A DNA stretch of 46,554 bases from Phenylobacterium sp. (GTDB taxonomy: Bacteria; Pseudomonadota; Alphaproteobacteria; Caulobacterales; Caulobacteraceae). Under the pieces are notes generated by a model. The model saw only the letters and a list, made by a program, of their open reading frames with translations. It made no database searches and was not told the origin of the DNA. This document shows, one piece after another, positions 9,176 through 17,156 of this stretch. The stretch spans positions 1-46,554 of the forward strand of contig NZ_JANINU010000073.1 of the NCBI RefSeq assembly GCF_024508875.1. Direction: 5' to 3'. Numbering within the stretch: position 1 is the first letter of the stretch; every line of letters starts with the position of its first letter. The position numbers were made by a program, and so were the translations under genes.

Positions 9176-10053
9176 AGGGCCGCGGCGGCCTGGCCGCGAT
9201 CCTGCCCTTCCTGTGGCTGGCGCTGTTCTTCGCCTTTCCGTTCCTGCTGGTCGCCAAGCTGTCGCTGTCGGACACGGCGCTGGCCATTCCGCCCTACGCG
9301 CCGCGCATCGACTGGAGCCGCGGCCTCGCCGGCGTGCGCGACTTCCTGGCCGCGCTGGACGTCGAGACCTATGGTCGACTGACCCGGGACCGCCTCTACC
9401 TCGACGCCTATCTTTCCAGCCTGCGGATCGCGGCCACCGGAACCGGCCTGCTGCTGCTGATCGGCTATCCCATCGCTTACGGGATCGCCCGCTGTCCGCC
9501 GGCAGTGCGCCAGGCGCTGGTCATGGCGGTGGTCCTGCCGTTCTGGACCAGCTTCCTGATCCGCATCTACGCCTGGATCGCCATCCTCAAGCCGGCCGGC
9601 GTGCTCAATGCGGCCCTGGGCGCCCTCGGCCTGCCGCCGGTCGACATCCTGAACACCGAGACGGCGGTGATCCTCGGCCTCGTCTACGCCTACCTGCCCT
9701 TCATGGTGCTGCCGCTCTACGCCGTGCTGGAAAAGCAGGACGAGAGCCTGATCGAGGCGGCCCAGGACCTGGGCGCGACGCCGCTCTCGGCCTTCTGGCG
9801 CGTGACCTTTCCGCTCTCGATCCCAGGGGCCGCGGCCGGCGCCCTGCTCTGCTTTATCCCCATGGCCGGCGAGTTCGTGATCCCCGACCTGCTGGGCGGC
9901 TCCGAGACCCTGATGCTGGGCCGGGTGATCTGGACCGAGTTCTTCGCCAACCGCGACTGGCCCGCCGCCTCGGCCGTGGCGGTCGTGCTGCTGGCCACCC
10001 TCGTCGTCCCGATCCTGCTGTTCGAGCGCCAGCAGGCGAAGGTGCTGCGATGA
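9172..10053 (+). CDS. potH: Polyamine ABC transporter permease
   Basis: A 293-residue inner-membrane permease with six predicted helices. The BPD-type EAA loop for ATPase contact reads EAAQDLGATPLSAFWRVTFP near residues 195-214. The ATG overlaps the potG stop by ATGA, so the two are likely translationally coupled. Pairs with PotI to form the channel. Confidence 0.93.
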   Translation: MKGRGGLAAILPFLWLALFFAFPFLLVAKLSLSDTALAIPPYAPRIDWSRGLAGVRDFLAALDVETYGRLTRDRLYLDAYLSSLRIAATGTGLLLLIGYPIAYGIARCPPAVRQALVMAVVLPFWTSFLIRIYAWIAILKPAGVLNAALGALGLPPVDILNTETAVILGLVYAYLPFMVLPLYAVLEKQDESLIEAAQDLGATPLSAFWRVTFPLSIPGAAAGALLCFIPMAGEFVIPDLLGGSETLMLGRVIWTEFFANRDWPAASAVAVVLLATLVVPILLFERQQAKVLR

Positions 10054-10841
10054 GGAAGGGCCCCTCCGCCTTCAACGTCGCCTCGGTCGTCCTGGGCCTC
10101 GCATTCCTCTACGCGCCCATCGCCATCCTGGTGGTCTATTCGTTCAACGCCAGCCGTCTGGTCACGGTCTGGGGCGGCTTCTCCACGCGCTGGTACAAGG
10201 CTCTCTTCCAGGACGCCCAGATGCTCGAAGCGGTCTGGGTCACCCTGCGGGTCGGCGTCCTGTCGGCCACCATGTCCACCTTCGTCGGAGCGCTGGCCGC
10301 GGTGGCCCTGGTGCGGGGCCGGTTCGAGGGCCGTACGGCCCTCGCCAGCGGGATCTACGCCACCCTGGTCATGCCCGAGGTGATTCTGGGCCTGTCCTTG
10401 CTGCTGCTGTTCGTGTCGCTGGGCCTGCCGCGCGGCTTCTGGACCGTCACCCTCAGCCACGCCACCCTCACCCTCGCCTACGCCACCGTGGTCATCCAGG
10501 CGCGCCTCGCCAGCTTCGACCGCCACCTGGAGGAGGCCGCCCAGGACCTGGGCTGTCCGCCCTGGAAGGCGTTCGTCCTCGTCACCCTGCCCGGCATCGC
10601 GCCGGCCGTGGCCGCAGCCTGGATGCTGGCCTTCACGCTCTCGCTGGACGACCTGGTGATCGCGAGCTTCACCTCCGGCCCTGGCGCCACGACCCTGCCC
10701 ATGCGCCTCTACAGCCAGGTGCGGCTGGGCGTGGATCCCAAGATCAATGCGGTCTCGACCCTGCTGATCGGCCTCGTAGCCACCGGCGTGATCGCCGCCT
10801 ACCTGATCCAGCAGCGCCAGCGCCGCCGACAGAGCGGCTGA
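10050..10841 (+). CDS. potI: Polyamine ABC transporter permease
   Basis: The 263-residue second permease, with about six transmembrane helices and an EAA loop (EEAAQDLGCPPWKAFVLVTLP near 154-174). The N-terminal helix with FLYAPIAILVVYSFNASR is typical of PotI/PotC. Its ATG overlaps the potH stop (ATGA). It is the last gene of the operon and is followed within 11 bp by a long inverted repeat. Confidence 0.93.
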   Translation: MRKGPSAFNVASVVLGLAFLYAPIAILVVYSFNASRLVTVWGGFSTRWYKALFQDAQMLEAVWVTLRVGVLSATMSTFVGALAAVALVRGRFEGRTALASGIYATLVMPEVILGLSLLLLFVSLGLPRGFWTVTLSHATLTLAYATVVIQARLASFDRHLEEAAQDLGCPPWKAFVLVTLPGIAPAVAAAWMLAFTLSLDDLVIASFTSGPGATTLPMRLYSQVRLGVDPKINAVSTLLIGLVATGVIAAYLIQQRQRRRQSG

Positions 10842-10851
10842 CCCAAACGCC

Positions 10852-10912
10852 GCAGACGGTCCGGCCGAGGGCAATGTGACCCTACGCGCCCCTTGCCGGC
10901 CGGACCGTCCGC
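10852..10912. terminator. Long inverted repeat after potI (possible terminator or stabiliser)
   Basis: Left arm 10852-10867 and right arm 10897-10912 pair at 15 of 16 positions (GCAGACGGTCCGGCCG on the left), with a 29-nt loop. It starts 11 bp after the potI stop. No U-tract follows, so intrinsic termination is uncertain; it may protect the mRNA 3' end or need Rho. Confidence 0.45.
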
Positions 10913-11118
10913 AGCCAACGTCCCAGAGACGTTGGGCCCGGCCGCCCCCCCAGGCATACCGGGCCGTCGGCGGCGTTTGCGTCCCGTCTTGAAACGCGCC
11001 CCCGACTTGCAACCTGGGCATTGCAACGGACGGGCCTGCGCGACCGGCTTGCGGCGCTCCGCCGCAACCCGGCGCTTGGCGCCGGGGCGAGTTCGCCCCA
11101 TAAGCAGCCCGCCTCAGC
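10913..11118. other. Gene-free hairpin-rich interval before tRNA-Thr
   Basis: No convincing gene lies here. There are three further perfect hairpins: CCAACGTC/GACGTTGG (10915-10935, 5-nt loop), TTGCGGCG/CGCCGCAA (11049-11067, 3-nt loop) and, immediately adjoining, CCCGGCGC/GCGCCGGG (11068-11086, 3-nt loop). A weaker GGGGCG/CGCCCC hairpin overlaps at 11084-11099. The region could be a tRNA leader, an unrecognised RNA or a repeat array. Confidence 0.5.
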
Positions 11119-11194
11119 GCCGGATTAGCTCAGCTGGTAGAGCAGCGGTTTTGTAAACCGAAGGTCGCGGGTTCGAGCCCTGCATCCGGCACCA
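11119..11194 (+). tRNA. tRNA-Thr (anticodon TGT)
   Basis: A 76-nt tRNA with acceptor stem GCCGGAT/ATCCGGC, D-arm TAGCTCAGCTGGTAGAGCA, anticodon loop TTTGTAA (TGT), T-loop GGTTCGAGCCC and an encoded CCA. It reads ACA codons. I looked for a duplicated 3' end downstream and found none. Confidence 0.95.
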
Positions 11195-11374
11195 TTTGCG
11201 CTTGCCATTCATCGCAAAGTGACGGCCTTCACCAGGGACCGTGCACGCCACGGGGGGCCGCGGCTCGCCACAAAGTCATGTTCCACTCTGCTCCTGGGCG
11301 ATCTGCGTTGACCGGCCCCCCTCGTTCAAGCAGCTACGAGCGCAGGTTTGCAGAGCGCAGTTGCGGGGACAGAG

Positions 11375-12289
11375 ATGCTTGGTTTCGCACGAAGACACCC
11401 GCATTTCGTGTTTCGTCCGTCTCAGGCGCTGCGCCGCGTCGGGCAAAAATTCCAGGCTCCCGCGAAAGCCGGGGAGTTTCGCGAGGCTGTACTTCCTTGG
11501 GGTCTGCGGATTCGCTATCGGCCCGACGAGCACATCGGCGAGTTCATCCACCATCACGGCCTCTACGACCTCTGCGTCAGCGAGACCCTCTATCGGCTCT
11601 CAGACCCCGGCGAGATCGCGTTGGACGTTGGCGGCAACATCGGACAGATGGCGAGCATCTTAGCCCACCGCGTTGGACGGTCGGGTCACGTTCACGTCTT
11701 CGAGCCTCACCCGGAGATCCTTGAAGAACTGCGAGCGAACGTAGCGCTTTGGCGTCGCGACCCACGCGCCGCGGAGGTCACGGTTCATCCCATCGCCCTC
11801 TCCGAGACTGCCGGCGAAGGCAAGCTCGCGATGTCCAGTTCGTTTGACGACAACCGAGGAACCGCCGCGCTCGTTGACGCTGATGACACCCAACCTCGCC
11901 AACGCACCCACACCGTAAAGCTGGCGCGTCTCGACGATACGCTCCCGGCCGACGTCCGCGTCGGCGTCATGAAACTGGATGTGGAGGGGCACGAGTTCGG
12001 TGTGCTCAAAGGCGCGACGAACCTTCTGAAGAACGGTTCGATCCGTGACATTATGTTCGAGGACTACGGCGCGCCGCCGACGCCCGTCATGTCCCTGCTG
12101 CAGTCGTTCGGATATCGGATTTATAGCGTAGAGCAGCAGCTTCTCGGCCTACGAGCCAACCCGACCGACGACCACGTCGTCGAGACCCGAGATAGCCCGC
12201 CCAACTACTTGGCCACGCTTGCTCCGGAACGCGCTCTGGCGCGCCTTGCGCGTAGGGGATGGGGCGTCTTCGGAATGCTAAAGGCCTAG
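11375..12289 (+). CDS. FkbM family SAM-dependent methyltransferase
   Basis: A 304-residue protein with a Rossmann-fold methyltransferase core. Motif I (ALDVGGNIGQM) is near 83-93, the acidic strand-2 end (VFEPHP) near 108-113, and the FkbM-type KLDVEGHEFGVLKG segment near 197-210. FkbM enzymes O-methylate sugars and other secondary metabolites; the acceptor is unknown. I chose the ATG at 11375 (GGGGAC upstream) over an in-frame TTG at 11348. The gene is visibly AT-richer than its neighbours and uses a TTA leucine codon, which suggests transfer next to the tRNA-Thr gene. Confidence 0.85.
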   Translation: MLGFARRHPHFVFRPSQALRRVGQKFQAPAKAGEFREAVLPWGLRIRYRPDEHIGEFIHHHGLYDLCVSETLYRLSDPGEIALDVGGNIGQMASILAHRVGRSGHVHVFEPHPEILEELRANVALWRRDPRAAEVTVHPIALSETAGEGKLAMSSSFDDNRGTAALVDADDTQPRQRTHTVKLARLDDTLPADVRVGVMKLDVEGHEFGVLKGATNLLKNGSIRDIMFEDYGAPPTPVMSLLQSFGYRIYSVEQQLLGLRANPTDDHVVETRDSPPNYLATLAPERALARLARRGWGVFGMLKA

Positions 12290-12363
12290 CATCACGAAGC
12301 TCAAGCTTCGCGAAATCAAGACGCGACGCCGAACTCGAGCGTCTGCTCAGCTAACCCGCCGGC

Positions 12364-12549
12364 TCACGTCCAGCGCAGCGCGCGGAACACGTCGGCCACC
12401 CGGCGGCGGCGCGGGTCGCTCTCGGCAAAGCTCTGGAGTTCGTCGCGGCAGCGGGCCTCCGCGGCCTCGCCGAACCGCGCGCGGAGCGCCTTGGCGCGGG
12501 CTTCCGCCCGCTCGGCCTCGTCCAGGGCCCTCAGCCAGAAGTTTTCCAT
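12364..12549 (-). CDS. Small charged hypothetical protein
   Basis: A 61-residue protein beginning MENFWLRALDEAERAEARAK. It is almost entirely charged amphipathic helix, rich in Ala, Glu and Arg, with no membrane segment and a single cysteine (Cys34). The ATG is preceded by AGGTGA at the right distance, which supports a real gene. Divergent from the DUF188 gene; a TATATT element in the shared interval could serve as its -10. Function unknown. Confidence 0.6.
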   Translation of the reverse strand: MENFWLRALDEAERAEARAKALRARFGEAAEARCRDELQSFAESDPRRRRVADVFRALRWT

Positions 12550-12672
12550 GGGGTCACCTGTCCTCTTCGCCTCCCCATCGCCCGCAATATAGGTGCTCCC
12601 GGCAGGCATTGTCCGTCTTGATGGCGATCAAAGACGCGTGAGGGCCACGCCCAAGTCCTGTATGCCCAAGCA

Positions 12673-13125
12673 ATGCGCATCTTTGTCGACGCCGACGCCT
12701 GTCCCGTGAAGGACGAGACCTACAAGGTGGCCGCCCGCTACGGCCTCAAGACCTTCGTGGTCTCCAACAGCTTCATTCAGATCCCGCGGTCCGACCTGAT
12801 CGAACGTCGGATCGTCGACGCCGGCCCCGACGTCGCCGACGACTGGATCGCCGGCGAAATCCAGCCCGGCGACATCTGCGTCACCAACGATATCCCCCTG
12901 GCCGACCGGGTGCTCAAGGCCGGCGGCGCCGCCATCGCCCCCAACGGCCGCGCCTTCACGCCGGACTCCATCGGCTCGGCGCTGGCCCAGCGGTCGATCA
13001 TGGAGCACATCCGCTCGACCGGCGAGATCACCGGCGGCCCGCGCCCCTTCGCCGCCGCCGATCGCTCGCGCTTCCTGCAGGCCCTGGACGAAGCTGTGAA
13101 CCGCGAACGGCGCAAGGGCCGCTAG
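12673..13125 (+). CDS. yaiI: YaiI/YqxD family protein (DUF188)
   Basis: A 150-residue cytosolic protein of the UPF0178 family. The family signature MRIFVDADACPVKDE is at the N-terminus, and DDWIAGEIQPGDICVTNDIPLADRVL near 55-80 carries the conserved acidic residues of a PIN-like fold. The acidic cluster resembles nuclease active sites, but no activity is established. Full length, probably transcribed on its own. Confidence 0.88.
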   Translation: MRIFVDADACPVKDETYKVAARYGLKTFVVSNSFIQIPRSDLIERRIVDAGPDVADDWIAGEIQPGDICVTNDIPLADRVLKAGGAAIAPNGRAFTPDSIGSALAQRSIMEHIRSTGEITGGPRPFAAADRSRFLQALDEAVNRERRKGR

Positions 13126-13187
13126 ATCGGCTTGCGTCTCGCCGAAGCCACGCTAGCTTGCCGGCGATTTTTCAGCCGGAGTTTCTC

Positions 13188-13697
13188 ATGCGCCTGGGAC
13201 CGATCCTCGCCGCCGCCACCCTCGCCACGCTGGCCGCCGCCTGCAGCAAGTCGCAGGACAGCGCCTCGCCGGCGTCCGAGGAAACCGCCGCGGCGCCGGC
13301 CGCGCCGGCCGCGCCGGAGGTGAGCGACGAGGAGAAGAAGGAAATCCTCGCGTCCTACCCGGCGCCGTACAACACGGCCGATCTCGCGAACGGCAAGGCC
13401 AAGTTCGCACTCTGCCAGTCCTGTCACACCATCGCGCCCGGCGGGGCCAACATGACCGGCCCCAACCTGCACGGCATCTTCGGCAAGAAGTCGGCCAGCA
13501 ACCCCGACTTCAAGTACTCGGACGCGCTGAAGAACGCCGGCTGGACCTGGGACGCGGCCCATCTCGACCAATGGCTGGAGAAGCCCCAGACCTTCCTGCC
13601 CGGCACCAAGATGTCGTTCGCCGGCCTGAAGGACGCCAAGGACCGGACCGACCTGATCGGCTACCTCATGGTCGAGACCGGCCACAAGGCCGAGTAG
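13188..13697 (+). CDS. Lipoprotein class I cytochrome c
   Basis: A 169-residue exported protein. A type II signal peptide ends in LAAAC (Cys19), followed by a 40-residue Ala/Pro/Glu linker and one c-type cytochrome domain with the heme site CQSCH (76-80). PGTKMSF near 139-145 supplies the probable distal Met ligand. The fold resembles soluble cytochrome c2/c552, here tethered to the membrane. Expected to shuttle electrons in the periplasm, perhaps to a terminal oxidase. The ATG is preceded by CCGGAG. Monocistronic, followed by the long inverted repeat at 13832-13891. Confidence 0.9.
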   Translation: MRLGPILAAATLATLAAACSKSQDSASPASEETAAAPAAPAAPEVSDEEKKEILASYPAPYNTADLANGKAKFALCQSCHTIAPGGANMTGPNLHGIFGKKSASNPDFKYSDALKNAGWTWDAAHLDQWLEKPQTFLPGTKMSFAGLKDAKDRTDLIGYLMVETGHKAE

Positions 13698-13831
13698 CCA
13701 CTCATCCAAAAGGCGCAATATTTCGCGCCCGGACAACCTTGACGCGCAGAACTCGCGGCCTCATTGTGGGCTGTCGACAACGAGCATCTGTCTGTTCGAC
13801 ACCCTGATCCGAAGGGCGACGCCCCCCGTCG

Positions 13832-13891
13832 CCGGCCGGGCCCAGGGACCTGACACCCCCCCTTTTTGCACAGGTCCCTGGCGCCGGCCGG
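13832..13891. repeat. Long imperfect palindrome, possible REP-like element
   Basis: Arms 13832-13852 and 13871-13891 pair at 19 of 21 positions around an 18-nt loop made of a C7 run, a T5 run and GCA. The inner part (CAGGGACCTG ... CAGGTCCCTG) is perfect. It lies between convergent cytochrome c and RND genes. The GGGACCTG/CAGGTCCC form with a C-run and T-run in the loop resembles dispersed intergenic elements linked to REP-associated transposases; it may also terminate both transcripts. Confidence 0.55.
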
Positions 13892-13916
13892 GTCGCTCCG
13901 TCCGGCGCGCCCTTGC

Positions 13917-16900
13917 CTATTCCGCCGCGTTGGCGACCCTGGCCTTCTCGGCTTCCTCGAAGGCCTCGATGCGCCGGGCGGTGGCCATGGGCGACTTCGT
14001 GAAGCGGGCCAGCATGTTGTAGAACACCGGCACCACGAACAGCGTGACCAGGGTGGCGAAGATCGCCCCGAAGAAGATGGTCACCCCGATGGTCTTGCGC
14101 GCCTCGCCGCCCGCGCCGCCCCAGACGATCAGCGGGATCGCGCCCGCCGCCGCCGAGATCGACGTCATGATGATCGGCCGCAGGCGCAGGCTGGCGCTCT
14201 CGATCACCGCCTCGCGGATGGACAGCCCCTCGTCGCGTAGCTGGTTGGCGAACTCCACGATCAGGATGCCGTTCTTCGCCGCGATGCCGATCAGGATGAT
14301 CAGCCCGATCTGGCTGTAGGTGTTGATGGACGAATCCACGATCAGCAGGCCGAACAGCCCGCCCACCGCGGCCACCGGCACGGTCAGCATGATCACCGCC
14401 GGGTGGATCCAGCTTTCGAACTGCGCCGCCAGCACCAGGAACACCAGCAGCAGCGCCATGCCGAAGGCCAGGCCCACCGAGCCCGAGGCCTCCAGGTAGT
14501 CGCGCGCCCCTCCGCCCCACTTCACGGTGACGGCGCCGGATTGCTTGGCCGCCTCGTCGCGGAAGAACTGGATCGCCTCCCCCATGGAATAGCCGGGGTT
14601 GAGCTGGGCCGAGAGGCTGATCGAGCGCAGGCGGTCGACCCGCGGGCGGTCCGGCGTGTCGCCACGGATCTGGGTCGTCACCACGGAGGTGATCGGGATC
14701 GCCTCGCCCGACGTCGCGCGCACATAGAGCTTGGAAAGGTCCTGCTCGGTCTGGCGGTTACTCCGGTCCGTCTGCAGGAGCACGTCGTACTCCTGGCCGT
14801 TCTTGATGTAGGTCGTCACGCGCCGCGAGCCGAACTGGGTCTCCAGCGCCCGGCCGATGGTCTGGGCCGGCACGCCCAGGGCCGCCGCCTTCTCGCGGTC
14901 GATGTTGACAATGACCCGCGGGCTTGTCGGCTCGTAGTCCAGGCGCGGGCGCGCCAGTCCGGGGTTGTTGTTGGCCGCTTCCAGGATCGGCTGGATCCAG
15001 CGCGCGATCTCCGGGTACTCGGCGCCCGTGGCGATCAGTTGCAGGCTGCTCCCGCCGCCGCCCCCGCCGCCGGGACCGCCCCGCTGCAGGCCGCCTTCCG
15101 GCGACACCAGGGCCCGCACCGACGTCACCGACGCCAGCTCGCGGTTGAGCCGCGCCGAGAGCTCGGGCGCCGTCACCTTGGTGTCGGGCGAGAGGATCGC
15201 GTTGCCGCCGCCGGTGTTGAACGAGTTGTTCCCGAACCGCGGCATCGAGAAGACGTAGCGCTCGAGAACGCCCTCCTCGCGATAGCGGTTCAGCACCTTC
15301 TCGACCTGCTTGAAGGCCGAGACGGTGTAGTCGAAGCCCGCGCCTTCGGGTCCCATGATCATCACCTGGGCGCGCCGGCGGTCCTCCTCCGGCGTGAGCT
15401 CGCGCGGCAGGACGGTGAAGATCCCGAACGCGATCAGCCCCAGCACCACCACCAGGCCCGATGCGCCGAACGAGACGATCCGCTTGCCCAGCATCGACTC
15501 CAGGGACGCGTGGTACGAGGCCTTAAGCCGGCTCATCGCCGAATCCACGTGGCGGGCGATCCAGCCCTCGCCGTGCGCCGGGCGGAGCAGCTTCGACGCC
15601 AGCATCGGCGACAGGGACAGCGCCAGCAGCGCCGAGAACGCCACGGCCGCCGCCACCGACACCGCCAGCTCGACGAACAGGCGGCCGATGAAGCCCGGCA
15701 GGAACATCAACGGCGCGAACACCGAGATCAGCACGATGGTGGTGGCCACCACGGCGAAGAACACCTGCCGCGCCCCGCGCTGGGCGGCGACGATCGGCGG
15801 CTCGCCCTCGTCGATCCGCCGCTGGATGTTCTCGACCACCACGATGGCGTCGTCGACGACGAGGCCGATGGCCAGCACCAGCGCCAGCAGGGTCAAGAGG
15901 TTGATCGAGAAGCCCAGCGGGGCCAGCACGATGAACGTCGAGAGGATGCAGATCGGCGCCACGATCGACGGGATCATCGCCGCGCGCCACGTGCCCAGGA
16001 ACAGGAAGTTCACCAGCGCCACGCAGCCCAGCGAGATCGCCATGGTGATCCAGACCTCCTGGATCGCGTGCCGCGTGAACTCGGTGTAGTCGACCGAGAC
16101 GCCGAGCTGGGTGCCCTTCGGCAGGGTGGCGTTGATCTCCTTGATCGCCGCCCGCACGCCGTCCGAGATCTCCAGGTCGTTCGCCTGGCTCTGACGGGTG
16201 ATGGCGATGCCGACCATGTCCTTGCCGTTCGAGCGGAACAGGCGGCGGCGCTCGTCCGGCCCCTCCTCCACGCGGGCGATGTCGCCCAGGCGGGTGATGT
16301 AGCCTTGGCCGGCGGTCGCGGTGGTGACGTCGCGCGTCGCGCCCTGGGCCGCGCCCGCGGTGGCCGCCGTGCCGCCGATCGCGGCCGAGCCCTGCGTCGT
16401 CGCCGACGTCCGGGCGGGGGTGATCGGCATCCGGGCGAACTGCTCGGGCGTCGCATAGCCGCGCGCCACGCGGATTGTGAAGTCCTTGGCCGGCGCTTCC
16501 AGCGAACCGGCCGGCAGCTCGGCGTTCTGGCTGGTCAGGGCGCTCTCGACGTCCTCGACCGTGATCCCGCGCGCGGCCATGGCCTCGGGGTTGAGCCAGA
16601 TGCGCATCGAATAGAACTGGGCGCCGCCGACCCCCACCGTCGCCACGCCCGGCACCGTCGACAGCCGCTCGACCAGGTAGCGCTGCGCGTAGTCCGATAG
16701 CTGCAGCCGGTTCATCGTCTGCGACGTGAAGTTCAGGAACATGATCGGCGAGGCGTCGGCGTTCGCCTTCTGGATCTGCGGCGGGTCCGCCTGGTCCGGA
16801 AGCTGCGCGGTCACGCGGCTCACCGCATCGCGCACATCGTTGGCGGCCGCGTCGAGGTCGCGATCCAGCTTGAACGAGATGTTGATCCGCGAGGAGCCGT

Positions 16901-17156
16901 CGCGGGAGGACGACTGCACCCGGTCGATGCCCTCGATGCCGGCCACCTGCCGCTCGATCACCTCGGTGATCCGCTCCTCGATCACTTCGGCCGAGGCGCC
17001 GCGGTAGGTGGTCGAGATGCCGACCACCGGCGGGTCCACGCTGGGCAGTTCGCGCACGGTCAGGGCGCTGAACGAGGCGATGCCCACCACGCACAGGATG
17101 ATCGCCGCGACCGCGGCGAAGACCGGACGGCGGACCGAGATGTCCGAGAGCATCAT
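13917..17156 (-). CDS. RND efflux transporter permease, HAE1 family
   Basis: A 1079-residue inner-membrane RND pump subunit with the usual 12 helices and two large periplasmic loops. Helix 4 carries GLVVDDAIVVVEN, including the Asp pair used for proton relay in AcrB. Other landmarks are RRPVFAAVAAII at the N-terminus and FFGAIFATLVTLFVVPVFYN near the end. Residues about 246-284 are a Thr/Ala/Gly-rich insertion in the first periplasmic loop not expected in this family. The ATG overlaps the adaptor stop, so the two are coupled. No outer-membrane factor gene follows, so it must use one encoded elsewhere. Substrate unknown. Confidence 0.92.
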   Translation of the reverse strand: MMLSDISVRRPVFAAVAAIILCVVGIASFSALTVRELPSVDPPVVGISTTYRGASAEVIEERITEVIERQVAGIEGIDRVQSSSRDGSSRINISFKLDRDLDAAANDVRDAVSRVTAQLPDQADPPQIQKANADASPIMFLNFTSQTMNRLQLSDYAQRYLVERLSTVPGVATVGVGGAQFYSMRIWLNPEAMAARGITVEDVESALTSQNAELPAGSLEAPAKDFTIRVARGYATPEQFARMPITPARTSATTQGSAAIGGTAATAGAAQGATRDVTTATAGQGYITRLGDIARVEEGPDERRRLFRSNGKDMVGIAITRQSQANDLEISDGVRAAIKEINATLPKGTQLGVSVDYTEFTRHAIQEVWITMAISLGCVALVNFLFLGTWRAAMIPSIVAPICILSTFIVLAPLGFSINLLTLLALVLAIGLVVDDAIVVVENIQRRIDEGEPPIVAAQRGARQVFFAVVATTIVLISVFAPLMFLPGFIGRLFVELAVSVAAAVAFSALLALSLSPMLASKLLRPAHGEGWIARHVDSAMSRLKASYHASLESMLGKRIVSFGASGLVVVLGLIAFGIFTVLPRELTPEEDRRRAQVMIMGPEGAGFDYTVSAFKQVEKVLNRYREEGVLERYVFSMPRFGNNSFNTGGGNAILSPDTKVTAPELSARLNRELASVTSVRALVSPEGGLQRGGPGGGGGGGSSLQLIATGAEYPEIARWIQPILEAANNNPGLARPRLDYEPTSPRVIVNIDREKAAALGVPAQTIGRALETQFGSRRVTTYIKNGQEYDVLLQTDRSNRQTEQDLSKLYVRATSGEAIPITSVVTTQIRGDTPDRPRVDRLRSISLSAQLNPGYSMGEAIQFFRDEAAKQSGAVTVKWGGGARDYLEASGSVGLAFGMALLLVFLVLAAQFESWIHPAVIMLTVPVAAVGGLFGLLIVDSSINTYSQIGLIILIGIAAKNGILIVEFANQLRDEGLSIREAVIESASLRLRPIIMTSISAAAGAIPLIVWGGAGGEARKTIGVTIFFGAIFATLVTLFVVPVFYNMLARFTKSPMATARRIEAFEEAEKARVANAAE

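Noticed and set aside
10893-11156. Small proteins in the potI to tRNA-Thr gap
   Set aside because: Open frames run into the tRNA or overlap hairpins, lack ribosome sites and show Arg/Pro composition typical of non-coding frames in GC-rich DNA.
11119-11400. Integration site (att) at tRNA-Thr
   Set aside because: No second copy of the tRNA 3' end and no integrase gene are visible downstream.
13698-13830. Further gene between cytochrome c and the RND pump
   Set aside because: No open frame with coding-like composition; only the inverted repeat stands out.
16010-16456. Proline/arginine-rich frames opposite the RND gene
   Set aside because: Shadows of the pump gene on other frames, without starts or domains.
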